Below are positions 52,425-62,220 of a DNA stretch of 64,000 bases, piece after piece. Below the pieces are notes generated by a model. That model did no database searches and was not told where the DNA came from. It worked only from the letters and a program-made list of their open reading frames with translations. The stretch covers positions 124,001 through 188,000 of the forward strand of contig NZ_FWFX01000006.1 of assembly GCF_900172335.1 (NCBI RefSeq). Reading direction: 5' to 3'. Position 1 is the stretch's first letter; each line of letters opens with the position of its first letter. The stretch comes from Roseovarius albus. Its GTDB lineage: Bacteria; Pseudomonadota; Alphaproteobacteria; Rhodobacterales; Rhodobacteraceae. A program made the position numbers and the translations under genes.

Positions 52425-53693
52425 TTATAGTGCAAGCATCAGGGCAGCGCCCCCGGCGCAGAGAGCGAGGGTGACAAGGACAGATTGTTTCAGTCGCAGG
52501 AGCAAAAGGGCGGCGAGGGCCATGAGGGCGATAGCGGCGATGTTGAGACTGCTTGGGTCAGGGGAGATGGCCGAAATGGGGCCCCAGTTAAGGGTATCCA
52601 CGCGGGTGAACAGGACATGCAGCGCGAACCAGATCGACAGGTTCAGAATCACGCCAACCACGGCGGCAGAGATGGCAGCGAGGGCGGCGCGGAGTTTTGG
52701 CTTAGACGTGAGCCATTCGATATAGGGCGCACCAGCGAAGACCCAAAGGAAACAGGGGGCGAATGTGGCCCAGAGGGTGGTAAGCGCGGCGAGGGTGCCG
52801 AGCCAGAGGTTCAGCTCTCCGTTCACGCGGGCCCCGGCGAGGAAACCAACAAATTCTGTGACAAGGATCAGCGGACCGGGGGTGGTTTCAGCGAGGCCGA
52901 GGCCGTCGACCATTTCAGCGGCGGAGAGCCAGCTATGGGTCTCAACCGCCTCCTGCGCCATATAGGCGAGCACAGCATAGGCCCCGCCAAAGGTGACGGT
53001 GGCAAGCTTTGAGAAGAACGCGCCGATCTGGCCCAGCACGTCGTAGTTGGTGATTGTTGGCAGTATGAGCAGTGGGAGGATCCAGACCGCCAACCAGATT
53101 GCGATGGTTTTTGTGGTGGATTGCCATCGAACCGGTGCGGTCACATCTGACGGTTCAGGGTCTGTGAGGGTGGTGAAGTATCCGTAGAGACCGGCGAGCA
53201 GGATCACCATTGGGAAAGGCAGTGAGAAGAAGAACAAAGCCACAAAGGACAGCGCGGCGATGGCGCGGTGGGCGGTGGTGGTCAAGCCCTTGCGGGCGAC
53301 CCTAAGAAGAGCCTCGAACACGATGACCAGAACGGCGGCCTTGATGCCGAGGAAGATGGTCTCGAGCGCCGGGGTGCTGCCGTAAAGTGCGTAGAGCATG
53401 GCAAGTGCCAGGATCACCGCCGCGCCGGGTAGGACAAACAACAGCCCGGCGATCAACCCACCGCGCACGCCGTGCAACCGCCATCCGGTGTAGGTGGCCA
53501 GTTGCATCGCCTCGGGGCCGGGCAGGAGCATGCAGAAGGAGAGCGCGTTGAGGTATTGCTGTTCGCTCAGCCAGCGTTTTTCATCAACGATCAGCCGGTG
53601 CATCAGGGCAATTTGCGCAGCGGGTCCGCCAAAGGACAGCAGACCAATGCGCCACCAAACGGGCAGGGAGTCTTTGAGGCTGGGATTGGTCAT
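52425..53693 (-). CDS. chrA: Chromate efflux transporter ChrA
   Basis: 422 residues, the long bidomain CHR type. Each half has the CHR motif: WWRIGLLSFGGPAAQIALMHRLIVDEKRWLSEQQYLNALSFCMLLPGPEAMQLATYTGWRLHG in the first, and FGGAYAVLAYMAQEAVETHSWLSAAEMVDGLGLAETTPGPLILVTEFVGFLAG in the second. About ten hydrophobic segments. It exports chromate across the inner membrane. It follows the rhodanese-ChrB gene by 14 bases and is surely cotranscribed with it. Confidence 0.94.
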   Translation of the reverse strand: MTNPSLKDSLPVWWRIGLLSFGGPAAQIALMHRLIVDEKRWLSEQQYLNALSFCMLLPGPEAMQLATYTGWRLHGVRGGLIAGLLFVLPGAAVILALAMLYALYGSTPALETIFLGIKAAVLVIVFEALLRVARKGLTTTAHRAIAALSFVALFFFSLPFPMVILLAGLYGYFTTLTDPEPSDVTAPVRWQSTTKTIAIWLAVWILPLLILPTITNYDVLGQIGAFFSKLATVTFGGAYAVLAYMAQEAVETHSWLSAAEMVDGLGLAETTPGPLILVTEFVGFLAGARVNGELNLWLGTLAALTTLWATFAPCFLWVFAGAPYIEWLTSKPKLRAALAAISAAVVGVILNLSIWFALHVLFTRVDTLNWGPISAISPDPSSLNIAAIALMALAALLLLRLKQSVLVTLALCAGGAALMLAL

Positions 53694-53707
53694 GATGTTA
53701 TCGCATC

Positions 53708-54526
53708 TTATCGGGCCTGCGGCCAGTCGTGGCCTTCGCTCATGGCATCGCGGGCCCAGCGGAAGAGCGCATCATAGAGCAACATGCCAGCATCCAATTG
53801 GGCGATGTCATCGCGGTACATGCGCGAGAGGCCAGTGGAAAGTGCCAACAGACCTGCGGCTTGTGGTGCAAGGTCGTGCTTGTTAGTGTCGGCACCCCGG
53901 ATGACTGTGGCCATTTGGGTGAGCGCATCTGAGTGCAGGCCGAAATCCTGCAGGATCGTGTCGAAGGTGCAGCTTTCACCACGGTGACTGAATTGCACGT
54001 CTTCGACATCAAAGGGCGTGGCGTTAAACTTTTCGGCCACAAGCGACACGTCCTGTGGCGGGACAAACAGGAATTGCGCCTCGGTGTCGATGAAGCGGCG
54101 GATGAGCCAGGGGCAGGCGATCCGATCAATTTTGGGGCGGTGACGGGTCACCCAGCGGGTGGCCCCGGATGGATCACGGGGCAGATCAAGCTGGCCACTG
54201 ATCATCGGTAGACCCGCGTCACGCCAGGCAAATTGCCCGCCTTCGAGCACTTCGACCTGTTGCCCCGATTGGCGGAGCAGTGCTGCGACTCCGTGGGAGA
54301 TTTTGCGGCCCTTCTGGCAATAGACGACGGCTTTGTCTGTGTTGCGTTGCGCGAGCCTGCGCTGCATGGCGGGCAGGTCGGTGTGGGCACAACGGATGGC
54401 ACCGGGGATGAGCTGCGGATCTTGCGCGAAGTCTTGATCAATGCGGGTGTCAAACAGGACAGGGGCATCGGGGGTGCCGATCAGGCGATTGAGTTGGTGG
54501 GGGCTGATTTCATTGAGGGCGGGCAT
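53708..54526 (-). CDS. Rhodanese-ChrB fusion, chromate resistance protein
   Basis: 272 residues from the ATG at 54526, with AGGAA upstream; the frame continues to 54556 without support. An N-terminal rhodanese domain (about 1-105) has the active Cys in AVVYCQKGRKISHGVAALLRQSG and FDTRIDQDFAQDPQLIPGAI. The C-terminal ChrB-type domain shows RPKIDRIACPWLIRRFIDTEAQFLFVPPQDV and AADTNKHDLAPQAAGLLALSTGLSR-like sequence (VIRGADTNKHDLAPQA). ChrB regulates or assists chromate resistance; the fused rhodanese suggests sulfur or redox chemistry. Gene order ChrB then ChrA is standard. Confidence 0.88.
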   Translation of the reverse strand: MPALNEISPHQLNRLIGTPDAPVLFDTRIDQDFAQDPQLIPGAIRCAHTDLPAMQRRLAQRNTDKAVVYCQKGRKISHGVAALLRQSGQQVEVLEGGQFAWRDAGLPMISGQLDLPRDPSGATRWVTRHRPKIDRIACPWLIRRFIDTEAQFLFVPPQDVSLVAEKFNATPFDVEDVQFSHRGESCTFDTILQDFGLHSDALTQMATVIRGADTNKHDLAPQAAGLLALSTGLSRMYRDDIAQLDAGMLLYDALFRWARDAMSEGHDWPQAR

Positions 54527-54748
54527 GGGACACTTCCTAAGATGAGGCCGACACATAGTGCGACCTGTTGTGTTGATCTGGGAAGCGAAATTTAAGCCTG
54601 AGCCTCACGGGGCATTCGCGGACCCCACGGCAGTGAGATACCAAGACTAGGCAAGCTTGTCCAATGTTTCGGCGAAGAATTTCGAGAGCTTGTATGGAGT
54701 AAGGCGCTTGGCTGAATCGAAGTGCCTTAGCTCATCAACGGCGTTTTT

Positions 54749-55207
54749 CTACAGGCTTTGAGGCTGGCCGAGTTCGAGATCTTCTGCCTCTACCGGGCGC
54801 AAGTGGTCGTAAACAAGGTGAAAGACGTAAGTGTAAAGCGTATAGGTCAGAGTGAGCCCGAGATTGACTTTGAGGGCGCCCAGCAGGCTATGGCCACCGA
54901 CGTGGATGAGGATTGGGCAGGTCAGGGCGATAGCGCTGACCTCATGCATAACTGCGTGAAACACACGTAAGGGACCGGGTCGGTCACTGGCGACGCGCCC
55001 GGAATGCAGGGCGTCGATGTAGTCAAAGAGCGTATTGAACAAGGGGGTCCACGTCAGAATGACAATGGAGATCAGGGTGATGAGCGCAAAGCTTTTACCC
55101 ATGTCAGCCCCCACAACAAAGGCGTAAAGTGGACTTACGAAGCAGATACCGATGACTTCGAAACTGAGCGTCTGAATAATGCGTTCGCGGATAGATCGCA
55201 GGTGCAT
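54749..55207 (-). CDS. PACE-family efflux protein
   Basis: 152 residues and four hydrophobic segments in two similar halves. The first half is RSIRERIIQTLSFEVIGICFVSPLYAFVVG and the second HAVMHEVSAIALTCPILIHVGGHSLLGALKVNLGLTLTYTLYTYVFHLVYD, the bacterial transmembrane pair (BTP) pattern of the AceI/PACE family, including the conserved acidic residue in FEVIG. The founding member exports chlorhexidine; the natural substrate is probably a polyamine. A 15-base palindrome lies 128 bases upstream. Confidence 0.88.
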   Translation of the reverse strand: MHLRSIRERIIQTLSFEVIGICFVSPLYAFVVGADMGKSFALITLISIVILTWTPLFNTLFDYIDALHSGRVASDRPGPLRVFHAVMHEVSAIALTCPILIHVGGHSLLGALKVNLGLTLTYTLYTYVFHLVYDHLRPVEAEDLELGQPQSL

Positions 55208-55334
55208 TGCTGGTCTCCTTTAATGAGAGGAAGAACCGCAACAAAAGAAATCGTAAAAATGAGTTTTGAATTGGGGGGAAGGTAACGCGCTACTGTTTAT
55301 GGGTCTGTGTTCCGGGACACAATCGTTTCCGTTT

Positions 55335-55349
55335 GGTTAACAATTAACC
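55335..55349. promoter_or_regulatory. Palindrome GGTTAA-CAA-TTAACC upstream of PACE gene
   Basis: A perfect 6-bp inverted repeat with a 3-base centre, 128 bases before the PACE start and 124 bases after the bactofilin gene end. It contains TTAACC, half of a CtrA-type site, but not the TTAA-N7-TTAA spacing. A candidate operator. Confidence 0.35.
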
Positions 55350-55417
55350 TTTAGGGCGTGTCTAATCTGATGAGGCCAGTTTCTAGTTCTGTGTCATAGG
55401 GTGGTATCGAAAATGAG

Positions 55418-55447
55418 AAAGGCGCCGCTGCCGTGCAGGGCGCCTTT
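55418..55447 (-). terminator. Terminator of the M23 peptidase-bactofilin operon
   Basis: AAAGGCGCC and GGCGCCTTT form a nine-base stem with a 12-base loop, 25 bases downstream of the bactofilin stop. On the minus strand it is followed by TCTCATTTTCG, moderately T-rich. Confidence 0.8.
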
Positions 55448-55472
55448 GCAATTTCTCGATTTTATCGAAGCG

Positions 55473-55964
55473 TTAGCCTTCGGCTTTTGCCGCTGGGGCT
55501 GACTTTGCGCTGAGCGGGTCATCCTGACGCTGAACTGAGCCTTCGAAATGGGCACCAGATTCGATGGCGATGGTTTTGTGAATGATGTCACCTTCGACGC
55601 GGGCAGTCGACGTCAGGCGGACCTTGAGGCCGCGAACACGACCAACGATACGACCATTGATGACCACGTCGTCCGCGATGATCTCGCCCTTGATGGTTGC
55701 GCCTTCACCTACAGTCAGCAGGTGTGCGCGGATGTCGCCCTCGATGGTGCCTTCAACCTGAATGTCGCCGGTGGTCTTAATGTTGCCGGTGATGTGCAGG
55801 TCTGATGACAGGACCGATGCGGGGGGCTTGGCCTTTGGGGCTGCTGCTTTGAAATCAGGTTTTGACGCCTCGGCAGGGGCCGCTTGTGGCTTAGAATCAC
55901 GTGTGGCCGATTTTGCAGCATCGGCTTTGGGTGCGGGGTCGTTGATTTTGCTCTTAGAAAACAT
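55473..55964 (-). CDS. Bactofilin (polymer-forming cytoskeletal protein)
   Basis: 163 residues. A disordered Lys/Ala/Pro N-terminus (1-47) precedes the bactofilin beta-helix core: SVLSSDLHITGNIKTTGDIQVEGTIEGDIRAHLLTVGEGATIKGEIIADDVVINGRIVGRVRGLKVRLTSTARVEGDIIHKTIAIESGAHFEGSV (motifs GNIKTTGDIQVEG and GRIVGRV). Bactofilins form membrane-associated filaments that position cell-wall enzymes. It overlaps an M23 peptidase gene by 11 bases, the pairing that in other bacteria shapes the cell by recruiting the peptidase. Confidence 0.95.
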   Translation of the reverse strand: MFSKSKINDPAPKADAAKSATRDSKPQAAPAEASKPDFKAAAPKAKPPASVLSSDLHITGNIKTTGDIQVEGTIEGDIRAHLLTVGEGATIKGEIIADDVVINGRIVGRVRGLKVRLTSTARVEGDIIHKTIAIESGAHFEGSVQRQDDPLSAKSAPAAKAEG

Positions 55965-57276
55965 CTTTTGCAGCCTTGATATAGATCATCGGATTGACGG
56001 CCTTGCCGCCGACGCGGACTTCGTAGTGTAGATGGGTGCCGGTGGAACGTCCAGTATTGCCCATAGCAGCAATTTTCTGGCCGCGCGAGACTCTTTGACC
56101 TTTTTTCACGTAGATCTTGGAGTTGTGGGCATAACGGGTCTCAATCCCGAATTCGTGCTGGATTTTGACCAGGCGGCCATAGCCTGATTGCCAGCCTGCC
56201 TGAATCACCACTCCATCTGCGGTGGCATAGATTGGCGTACCATGTGGCGCGGCAAAGTCTGAACCGCTGTGCATCCGACCCCAACGATAGCCAAAGCCCG
56301 AGGTGAAGCGGAACGCGCCTTTGACGGGTAGCGCGAACGGCGCTTTCTGCGCCGCAATACGATACAGGTTGAGGCGATCCATCTGGTTGAGGATGCGGTT
56401 GGCACGCAGCGCATCTTCGTCAGCAGGCTCTGATCCGCGCGACGAAAAGGACAGGGGCATCATAGGGCCGCCGTGACCGGAGTAGCCACGCTTGACCGAT
56501 TTCAGCATGTTATCAGTGTTCATACCAGCGGCGGAGAACATTTTCTCCAGTGGTTCAACAGAAACGGTCATCGCTTCTTCCAACTGGCGGAAAATTAGGT
56601 CGTTCTTATCTTTCATCAACTGAATTTGAGTCGCCATTTCATCCGCTTCGATCAGAGCGGACTGGGCGTTTTCAGTGATTTGATCGCGCTCGTAAGCGGT
56701 ATCTTGCAAGGCTGCGGTGAGGAACGCGATTTCCTGATTGTCAGATGCGGTGTTGCCGTCTTCGCCTGCAATGTTTCCGGCAGAATTCAGAGCGACGGAC
56801 AGTTCGTCGGCTTCGCTGCGGGCATCGTCGCGCTCGTTCATGGCCTGACGCAAGGTGCCTTGGATAATCTCGATACCTGTTTCCAGCTCGTGGCGACGTG
56901 TTTCAGAATCGAGCAGTTCAGTCTGCATCGTCGAAATCTGCTCCAGAGCGGAATTGAAGCGTTGCTGAGCGGCGATGGCTTCAGCGGCACGGGCATCACG
57001 CTCTTGCGCCAGTGCATTCAAGCGTTGCTCATAGGTGAGCTGATCGCGTTTGGCTTGTTCGCGGAAATTTCCCGAGCCGATCGAGTCCATCAACAAGATC
57101 GCGGTGGCGACGATGGCCCAAGCGACAATCGCGGAGGTGCCAGCGAAGGCAATCAACTGCGAGGCAGGGCGCAGGCGGATGAACCGCGTGTCAGTATCGG
57201 ATTTCAGAAATACCCGGCGCTCAGGGAAGTGGCGCTCGAGTAAGGTGTTGAATTTGATAGCAAGTCTAGTGCGCAA
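55954..57276 (-). CDS. M23-family peptidoglycan endopeptidase with coiled coil
   Basis: 440 residues if the TTG at 57276 (LRTRLAIKFNTLLERHFPERR) is the start; no ATG fits, and sequence further upstream is poor. One membrane helix (LIAFAGTSAIVAWAIVATAILLMDS, near 44-68) is followed by a long coiled coil (about 80-240, rich in Glu/Gln/Ala). The LytM/M23 domain comes at the end: RFTSGFGYRWGRMHSGSDFAAPHGTPIYATADGVVIQAGWQSGYG and THLHYEVRVGGKAVNP, with HxxxD and HxH zinc ligands. It likely cuts cell-wall peptides in the periplasm, with bactofilin as partner. Confidence 0.92.
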   Translation of the reverse strand: MRTRLAIKFNTLLERHFPERRVFLKSDTDTRFIRLRPASQLIAFAGTSAIVAWAIVATAILLMDSIGSGNFREQAKRDQLTYEQRLNALAQERDARAAEAIAAQQRFNSALEQISTMQTELLDSETRRHELETGIEIIQGTLRQAMNERDDARSEADELSVALNSAGNIAGEDGNTASDNQEIAFLTAALQDTAYERDQITENAQSALIEADEMATQIQLMKDKNDLIFRQLEEAMTVSVEPLEKMFSAAGMNTDNMLKSVKRGYSGHGGPMMPLSFSSRGSEPADEDALRANRILNQMDRLNLYRIAAQKAPFALPVKGAFRFTSGFGYRWGRMHSGSDFAAPHGTPIYATADGVVIQAGWQSGYGRLVKIQHEFGIETRYAHNSKIYVKKGQRVSRGQKIAAMGNTGRSTGTHLHYEVRVGGKAVNPMIYIKAAKDVF

Positions 57277-57451
57277 GTCTCTTTGGTCCCGGTTACCTAT
57301 CCCAATGGGTCGACGCAGTTTTTTATTGTTAAGGTGCGTTCTGCGAAGTCCATACAAAGAGGATTGCCTTTGGGCAAGGCATTTGAGGTCATGAGTACGA
57401 AACACCGCCAGAAACCCCAAGGAAATGGCGGGAATTCGCCGATTTCCAGCG

Positions 57452-58285
57452 TTAGTTTTGGGAATGTGGCGGCAATTTGTCAGCAAGAGGCCAATAGAAG
57501 TCCGGTGGCAGGCCTGCTTCTGCGCGTTTTTCCTCGTTGAAGGGAGGTTTCAGCGCGCCGTGAAAGTATTTGCGGACCAACTGATGAAAGGCCTCTTTCG
57601 GGTCCATATCATGACGGCCGCAGAGAAAGTGGAACCATTTGGATCCATAGGCGACATGGCCAACCTCTTCGGCATAGATCACCTTAAGCGCATCAACCGT
57701 CTGGGTGTCTTTGGCGGATTGGAATATGTCGATCATCCCAGGAGTGACGTCCAAACCACGCGCCTCAAGCACCATGGGGACGACAGCCAGTCGCCCCATG
57801 AAATCATCCACCGTGTCTTCAGCAGCACGCCACATGCCGGCATGGGCGCCCATCGCGCCGTAGTGGCTGCCTTGTGCTTCAAGGCAGTCGCATAACAGGT
57901 TGAAATGCTTTGATTCCTCATCAGCTGCCTTGACCCAATCGTCGTAAAAACCCATGGGCATTTTTGTATCGGTGAACCGGGCAATGATATCCCAATGCAG
58001 GTCGACAGCGTTCAGTTCGATATGGGCGACGGAATGCAGTATCGCGATACGCCCCTGAGCGGAACCGGGACGGCGGCGTGGCACATCTCGTGGGTTGAGT
58101 AATTCAGGTTTTTCTGGGCGAGAGGGGTGTAACGGAGGCTGAGCATCGCCAATGGCAATGGGGTCTCCAGCCTCGCGCGCGGCAAACCATTGGCGCGCGT
58201 AGTCGCGTGATAAAGCCGTTTTGGCACGACCGTCAGCAGTGGTCAGCACGTCGACGGCCATTTGGGAAAGCGTTTTAGATGTCAC
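57452..58285 (-). CDS. DUF455 ferritin-like protein
   Basis: 277 residues from a GTG at 58285 with AAAGG six bases upstream; an ATG at 58261 is the alternative. DUF455 family: GRIAILHSVAHIELNAVDLHWDIIARF, ADEESKHFNLLCDCLEAQGSHYGAMGAHAGMWRAAEDT, LEARGLDVTPGMIDIF and IYAEEVGHVAYGSKWF. The repeated E-x2-H-like pairs (HIELNAVDLHWD, EESKHF, EEVGHV) point to a di-iron ferritin-like site. Function is unknown. It lies nine bases after the peroxiredoxin gene, so both probably belong to one oxidative-stress-related operon (inference). Confidence 0.88.
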   Translation of the reverse strand: MTSKTLSQMAVDVLTTADGRAKTALSRDYARQWFAAREAGDPIAIGDAQPPLHPSRPEKPELLNPRDVPRRRPGSAQGRIAILHSVAHIELNAVDLHWDIIARFTDTKMPMGFYDDWVKAADEESKHFNLLCDCLEAQGSHYGAMGAHAGMWRAAEDTVDDFMGRLAVVPMVLEARGLDVTPGMIDIFQSAKDTQTVDALKVIYAEEVGHVAYGSKWFHFLCGRHDMDPKEAFHQLVRKYFHGALKPPFNEEKRAEAGLPPDFYWPLADKLPPHSQN

Positions 58286-58294
58286 GAGAAACCT

Positions 58295-58756
58295 TTAAAG
58301 TGCTTTGACAGCCTCAAGAACCTCTTCGGCGTGACCGACAACTTTGACCTTAGGCCAGACACGGGCCACCACGCCATCACCATCAATCAAAACGGTGGTT
58401 CGCACGATGCCGAAGAATTTCTTGCCGTACATGCTTTTTTCTTTCCAGACGCCATAACTCTCACAGACATCGCCTTCGGCATCAGAAAGCAACGGAATAC
58501 CAAGCGAATGCTTGTCTCGGAACTTGTCGTGTTTTGTGACGGTGTCCTTGGAGATGCCGAAAACTTTTACGCCGAGAGCTTCGAACTCTGCATTCAACTC
58601 AGTAAACGCAATAGCTTCCTTGGTGCAGCCCGAAGTGTCATCGCGTGGATAGAAAAACAGCACCACAGGTGCTGGACGCAGCGTGGAGAGGGTGATCTCC
58701 TCGCCACCATCACGGGGTAGGGTAAATTCGGGGGCTTCATCGGCGGGATTGAGCAT
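58295..58756 (-). CDS. bcp: Thioredoxin-dependent peroxiredoxin, Bcp type
   Basis: 153 residues. The peroxidatic Cys44 lies in YPRDDTSGCTKEAIAF. In E. coli Bcp a resolving cysteine lies five residues later; here that position is Ile49, so the protein is 1-Cys-like or uses another resolving partner. The rest (FGISKDTVTKHDKFRDKHSLGIPLLSDAEGDVCESYGVWKEKSMYGKKFFGIVRTTVLID) is typical Bcp/PrxQ, and an extra Cys is found in DVCESYG. It reduces hydroperoxides. First gene of an operon with the DUF455 gene. Confidence 0.92.
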   Translation of the reverse strand: MLNPADEAPEFTLPRDGGEEITLSTLRPAPVVLFFYPRDDTSGCTKEAIAFTELNAEFEALGVKVFGISKDTVTKHDKFRDKHSLGIPLLSDAEGDVCESYGVWKEKSMYGKKFFGIVRTTVLIDGDGVVARVWPKVKVVGHAEEVLEAVKAL

Positions 58757-58836
58757 GGTGATTCCTCATGGTGAAACTTTGGCTTTTATATTAGGTCGCA
58801 ACGGGCAAAGATAAAGCAGATCGCAAAAGGGCAGCT

Positions 58837-61800
58837 TTGAGCAGTGATTTGACCAAGAAAGTTAAGGGCAGAAAGCGCCGTATCGGGCTGCGACTCGGGA
58901 TCTGGACGATCTCGCTTTTTTGCGTTTGTGCCACAGTGCTCATCTTCACTTTGATGGCTGTGATGGGCACGCGCCTGCAAGTGCCTGAATGGGTTGAAGA
59001 GCGCGTCATGGCGCGACTCAATCAAAACACGGATGCTTTTGTGGTCTCCGTCGAAAGTATTGCGATTGTGATCGAAAAAGGTTGGGTGCCACGATTGCAA
59101 TTGCGTGGCATTGCTTTGTCAAATGCGAGCGCCGCGCCATTTGTTCGCTTGGCTGAAGCCCAAACCGTTTTGGCGCTGAAGCCTATGCTGCAAGGTCAAT
59201 TTAAGCCACGATCAGTTTATGTGAACGGTGCGCAGGTCGTCGTGCGTCGTCACGAGAATGGGCAGATAGGTCTTTCGGTTGGCGGTGCTTTACCTGCGGT
59301 CGAGGAGGCGCCAAACCTTGCCGCCGTAATCGAGCAGGCTCATGACGTATTAGAAAACCCCCATTTCAATGCACTGCGTGAAGTTATTCTTCGAAATATG
59401 ACAATTGGTTTCGAAGATGCCCGGGTCAATAAAGTTTGGGCAATTGATGGCGCAGAGCTGTCTCTTGAGCGGAAAGGGTTGGATCTACAGATTCGAGGGG
59501 ACTTCGCGCTTTTAGGGGCGCGAGACTACGCCACGACGCTGTCGGTCAACTATGAAGGGAAGATAGGGAGCGCTGCAGCGCAGTTTGGTATAAATCTTGA
59601 AGATATGGCGTCACAGGATATTGCAGGGCAATCCCCTGTGATGAGTTGGCTCAACGCAATTGACGCGCCGATTTCAGGAGCCATCCGAGGCGAGATGAAT
59701 GAAAAAGGGGCCTTGGCCGGGCTTAATGCGACGCTCCAGCTGTCCGAGGGGGTAATACAGCCCAATGAAGCAGCTCAGCCCGTCGCATTTACTGCGATGA
59801 GAAGCTATTTCAGTTTCGATCCGGTGTTGGACAAACTCACCTTTGATGAACTTTTTGTCGATAGCAAGTGGGGAACGTTCACGGCAAATGGCAAGGCACT
59901 TCTGGTCGGGATGGATACCGGATGGCCAAATGCCATTTTGGGCCAGATCGATATTCAAGAACTGAATGCAAACCCTGCAGGGCTTTATCCCGAACCCGTT
60001 CATTTGGAAGGCGTTCATGCGGATCTCCGATTGAACCTTGATCCTTTTGTTTTGACCATTGGCGAGCTGTCGGTTCTGGATCAGGCGATGCGGATCAACT
60101 TGACAGGCGAAGTTGCGGCCAAGGCGGAGGGCTGGGCGGTGGCGATTGACACTCGCTTGAACCAAATTCGAACAGACCGTCTGTTGGAGCTGTGGCCGGG
60201 TGCCTTTAAGGCAAAGCCACGGACATGGATTAAAAATAACGTGATCGACGCATCGCTGGAAAACGCACAGTTTTCGATGCGGATGGCCCCCGGGCAAAAA
60301 CAGGAGTTTTACCTCGGGTTCGAATTTCACGACATGGCGACACGGTTCGTAAAGGGCCTACCACCGATTGAAGGGGCTTCTGGGCGAGCCTCGCTGGCTG
60401 GCCGCCGGTTTGTCATTACCGCGGATCAGGGGCAGGTGACGGCGCCGCAAGGTGGTCGCATTGACGTGTCAGGCACCAGTTTTGTGATCCCCAATACCGA
60501 TATTCGGGGTGGTCCGGCGCAGGTTATGCTGCGCACCAAAAGCACGATCACAGCCGGGTTGGCGTTGCTGGATGAAAAGCCGTTTGAGTTCATGAAGAAG
60601 GCTGGGCGGCCTGTGGTGTTAGCGGATGGCCGGGCCGAGGTCTCAGGCCAAATCGATATACTCTTAAAAAAGCGTTTGCTGCTAGAGGACGTCGGTTTTG
60701 ATCTGCAGGGCCGCCTGTCGAACGTCACCAGCGAGCAACTGATCCCGGGAAAGGTCTTGACGGCGCAGGCCTTGCAAGTGAGCGCGGTGCCGAGCCGTTT
60801 GGAAATCTCCGGGTCTGGCCGCATTGGTCAAGTGCCGTTTGAAGCACTTTGGGGCGCCGACCTGGGCCCGGGTGGTAAACCCGGCAGCAAGGTTGAAGGC
60901 TGGGTTGAACTGTCTGGCCGGTTTCTGGATGAGTTTCGCATTGGCCTGCCGCCGGGGAGTTTAACGGGGGTAGCGCAGGCACCTATTACGCTGGAACTAC
61001 CCAAGGGTGCACCGGGATCGTTCCTGTTGACTTCGGATCTGGCTGGGCTGGGGTTGAGGCTTCGGGAATTGGACTGGAGCCTGTCGGAAGATGGCAAAGG
61101 GGTATTGGAAGTCAGCGGTCGTTTGGCCGAGCCGGTTGTGGTTGACAAAATCCTATTGAATGCCCCGGGGTTGGAAGCGCGCGGCAATGTGAGCCTGCGC
61201 CCGGATGGCGAATTAGATCGGGCTTCATTTACCAGTGTAAAAGCAGGCAGCTGGCTTGATGCGCCGGTGGAGCTGGTGGGGCAGGGCAAAGACCAGCCGC
61301 CTGCGGTTCGTGTTCTCGGTGGTGTTTTTGATGTCCGGCAAGCCTCGGTTCTGAAGGGGCCACAGGACGGGCAGGCGGCGCGCAGTGAAGGCAACAAGGG
61401 CCCGGTTTCCTTGGTTCTGGATGAACTTATAATCACTGACGGAATCACGCTGACGAACTTCAAAGCAGATTTGACTATGACCAACGGGGCCTCGGGGCCG
61501 TTCACGGGGCAAGTGAACCAGGGGGGCAAGGTCAGCGGCCGAATTGTGCCGCAGAAAGGCGGTAGTGCCTTCATCATTAGGTCTGAAGAGGCAGGGCGGG
61601 TGATGGCCTCGGCTGGTCTGCTGAAAAACGCCCGAGGTGGCACAATGGAATTGCGGTTGGTTCCAGCGAAGACGCCCGGCGAATTTGATGGGCAGCTTGA
61701 AGCCCAGAATATGCGCTTGACCGAGGCGCCGACCATGGCGGCGCTTTTGAATGCCGTCAGTATCGTTGGGCTGGTCGAGCAAATGGGGGGCGACGGCATT

Positions 61801-62220
61801 CATTTTCGTACCGTAGATGGCCGGTTCCGTCTGGCTCCGGATCGTGTGACAGTTTACTCGGGATCGGCTGTCGGGCCGTCGATGGGGATTTCCCTTGATG
61901 GGTATTATGATACGGGCCGCGGACAGATGGATTTCCAAGGTGTGATTTCGCCCGTTTATGTGTTGAACGTGTTGGGTGGGGCCTATTCTCGTAAGGGGGA
62001 GGGGCTGTTCGGTTTCAATTACACCCTCACCGGCACGGCGGATGATCCGGATGTGTATGTGAATCCGCTAACGGCTCTTGCGCCGGGACTGTTTCGCGAG
62101 CTATTCCGGCGACCTGCGCCCAAGAGGGATGGAACGAACAAGGATCAAGACGGTGGTGCAGCGGTGGAGCAGGAGAGCCCGCCGCCAAAAACCAACACAG
62201 GACGGCAGAACGACCGATGA
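58837..62220 (+). CDS. YhdP/AsmA-like envelope protein (DUF3971)
   Basis: 1127 residues from a TTG at 58837 with AAAGGG six bases upstream. A basic start and one membrane helix ([23 protein letters not shown], near 22-44) are followed by a very long beta-rich region ending in an AsmA-like C-terminal section with [55 protein letters not shown] and [32 protein letters not shown]. Such proteins bridge inner and outer membrane and are implicated in phospholipid transport. A charged tail ([13 protein letters not shown]) closes it. The stop overlaps queA (ATGA). Confidence 0.9.
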   Translation: MSSDLTKKVKGRKRRIGLRLGIWTISLFCVCATVLIFTLMAVMGTRLQVPEWVEERVMARLNQNTDAFVVSVESIAIVIEKGWVPRLQLRGIALSNASAAPFVRLAEAQTVLALKPMLQGQFKPRSVYVNGAQVVVRRHENGQIGLSVGGALPAVEEAPNLAAVIEQAHDVLENPHFNALREVILRNMTIGFEDARVNKVWAIDGAELSLERKGLDLQIRGDFALLGARDYATTLSVNYEGKIGSAAAQFGINLEDMASQDIAGQSPVMSWLNAIDAPISGAIRGEMNEKGALAGLNATLQLSEGVIQPNEAAQPVAFTAMRSYFSFDPVLDKLTFDELFVDSKWGTFTANGKALLVGMDTGWPNAILGQIDIQELNANPAGLYPEPVHLEGVHADLRLNLDPFVLTIGELSVLDQAMRINLTGEVAAKAEGWAVAIDTRLNQIRTDRLLELWPGAFKAKPRTWIKNNVIDASLENAQFSMRMAPGQKQEFYLGFEFHDMATRFVKGLPPIEGASGRASLAGRRFVITADQGQVTAPQGGRIDVSGTSFVIPNTDIRGGPAQVMLRTKSTITAGLALLDEKPFEFMKKAGRPVVLADGRAEVSGQIDILLKKRLLLEDVGFDLQGRLSNVTSEQLIPGKVLTAQALQVSAVPSRLEISGSGRIGQVPFEALWGADLGPGGKPGSKVEGWVELSGRFLDEFRIGLPPGSLTGVAQAPITLELPKGAPGSFLLTSDLAGLGLRLRELDWSLSEDGKGVLEVSGRLAEPVVVDKILLNAPGLEARGNVSLRPDGELDRASFTSVKAGSWLDAPVELVGQGKDQPPAVRVLGGVFDVRQASVLKGPQDGQAARSEGNKGPVSLVLDELIITDGITLTNFKADLTMTNGASGPFTGQVNQGGKVSGRIVPQKGGSAFIIRSEEAGRVMASAGLLKNARGGTMELRLVPAKTPGEFDGQLEAQNMRLTEAPTMAALLNAVSIVGLVEQMGGDGIHFRTVDGRFRLAPDRVTVYSGSAVGPSMGISLDGYYDTGRGQMDFQGVISPVYVLNVLGGAYSRKGEGLFGFNYTLTGTADDPDVYVNPLTALAPGLFRELFRRPAPKRDGTNKDQDGGAAVEQESPPPKTNTGRQNDR

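Noticed and set aside
55335-55349. CtrA binding site
   Set aside because: The TTAA motifs are three bases apart instead of the seven of the CtrA consensus.
60828-61799. 323-codon open frame on the minus strand
   Set aside because: Antisense to the YhdP-like gene; Pro/Ser/Arg-rich translation without any domain.
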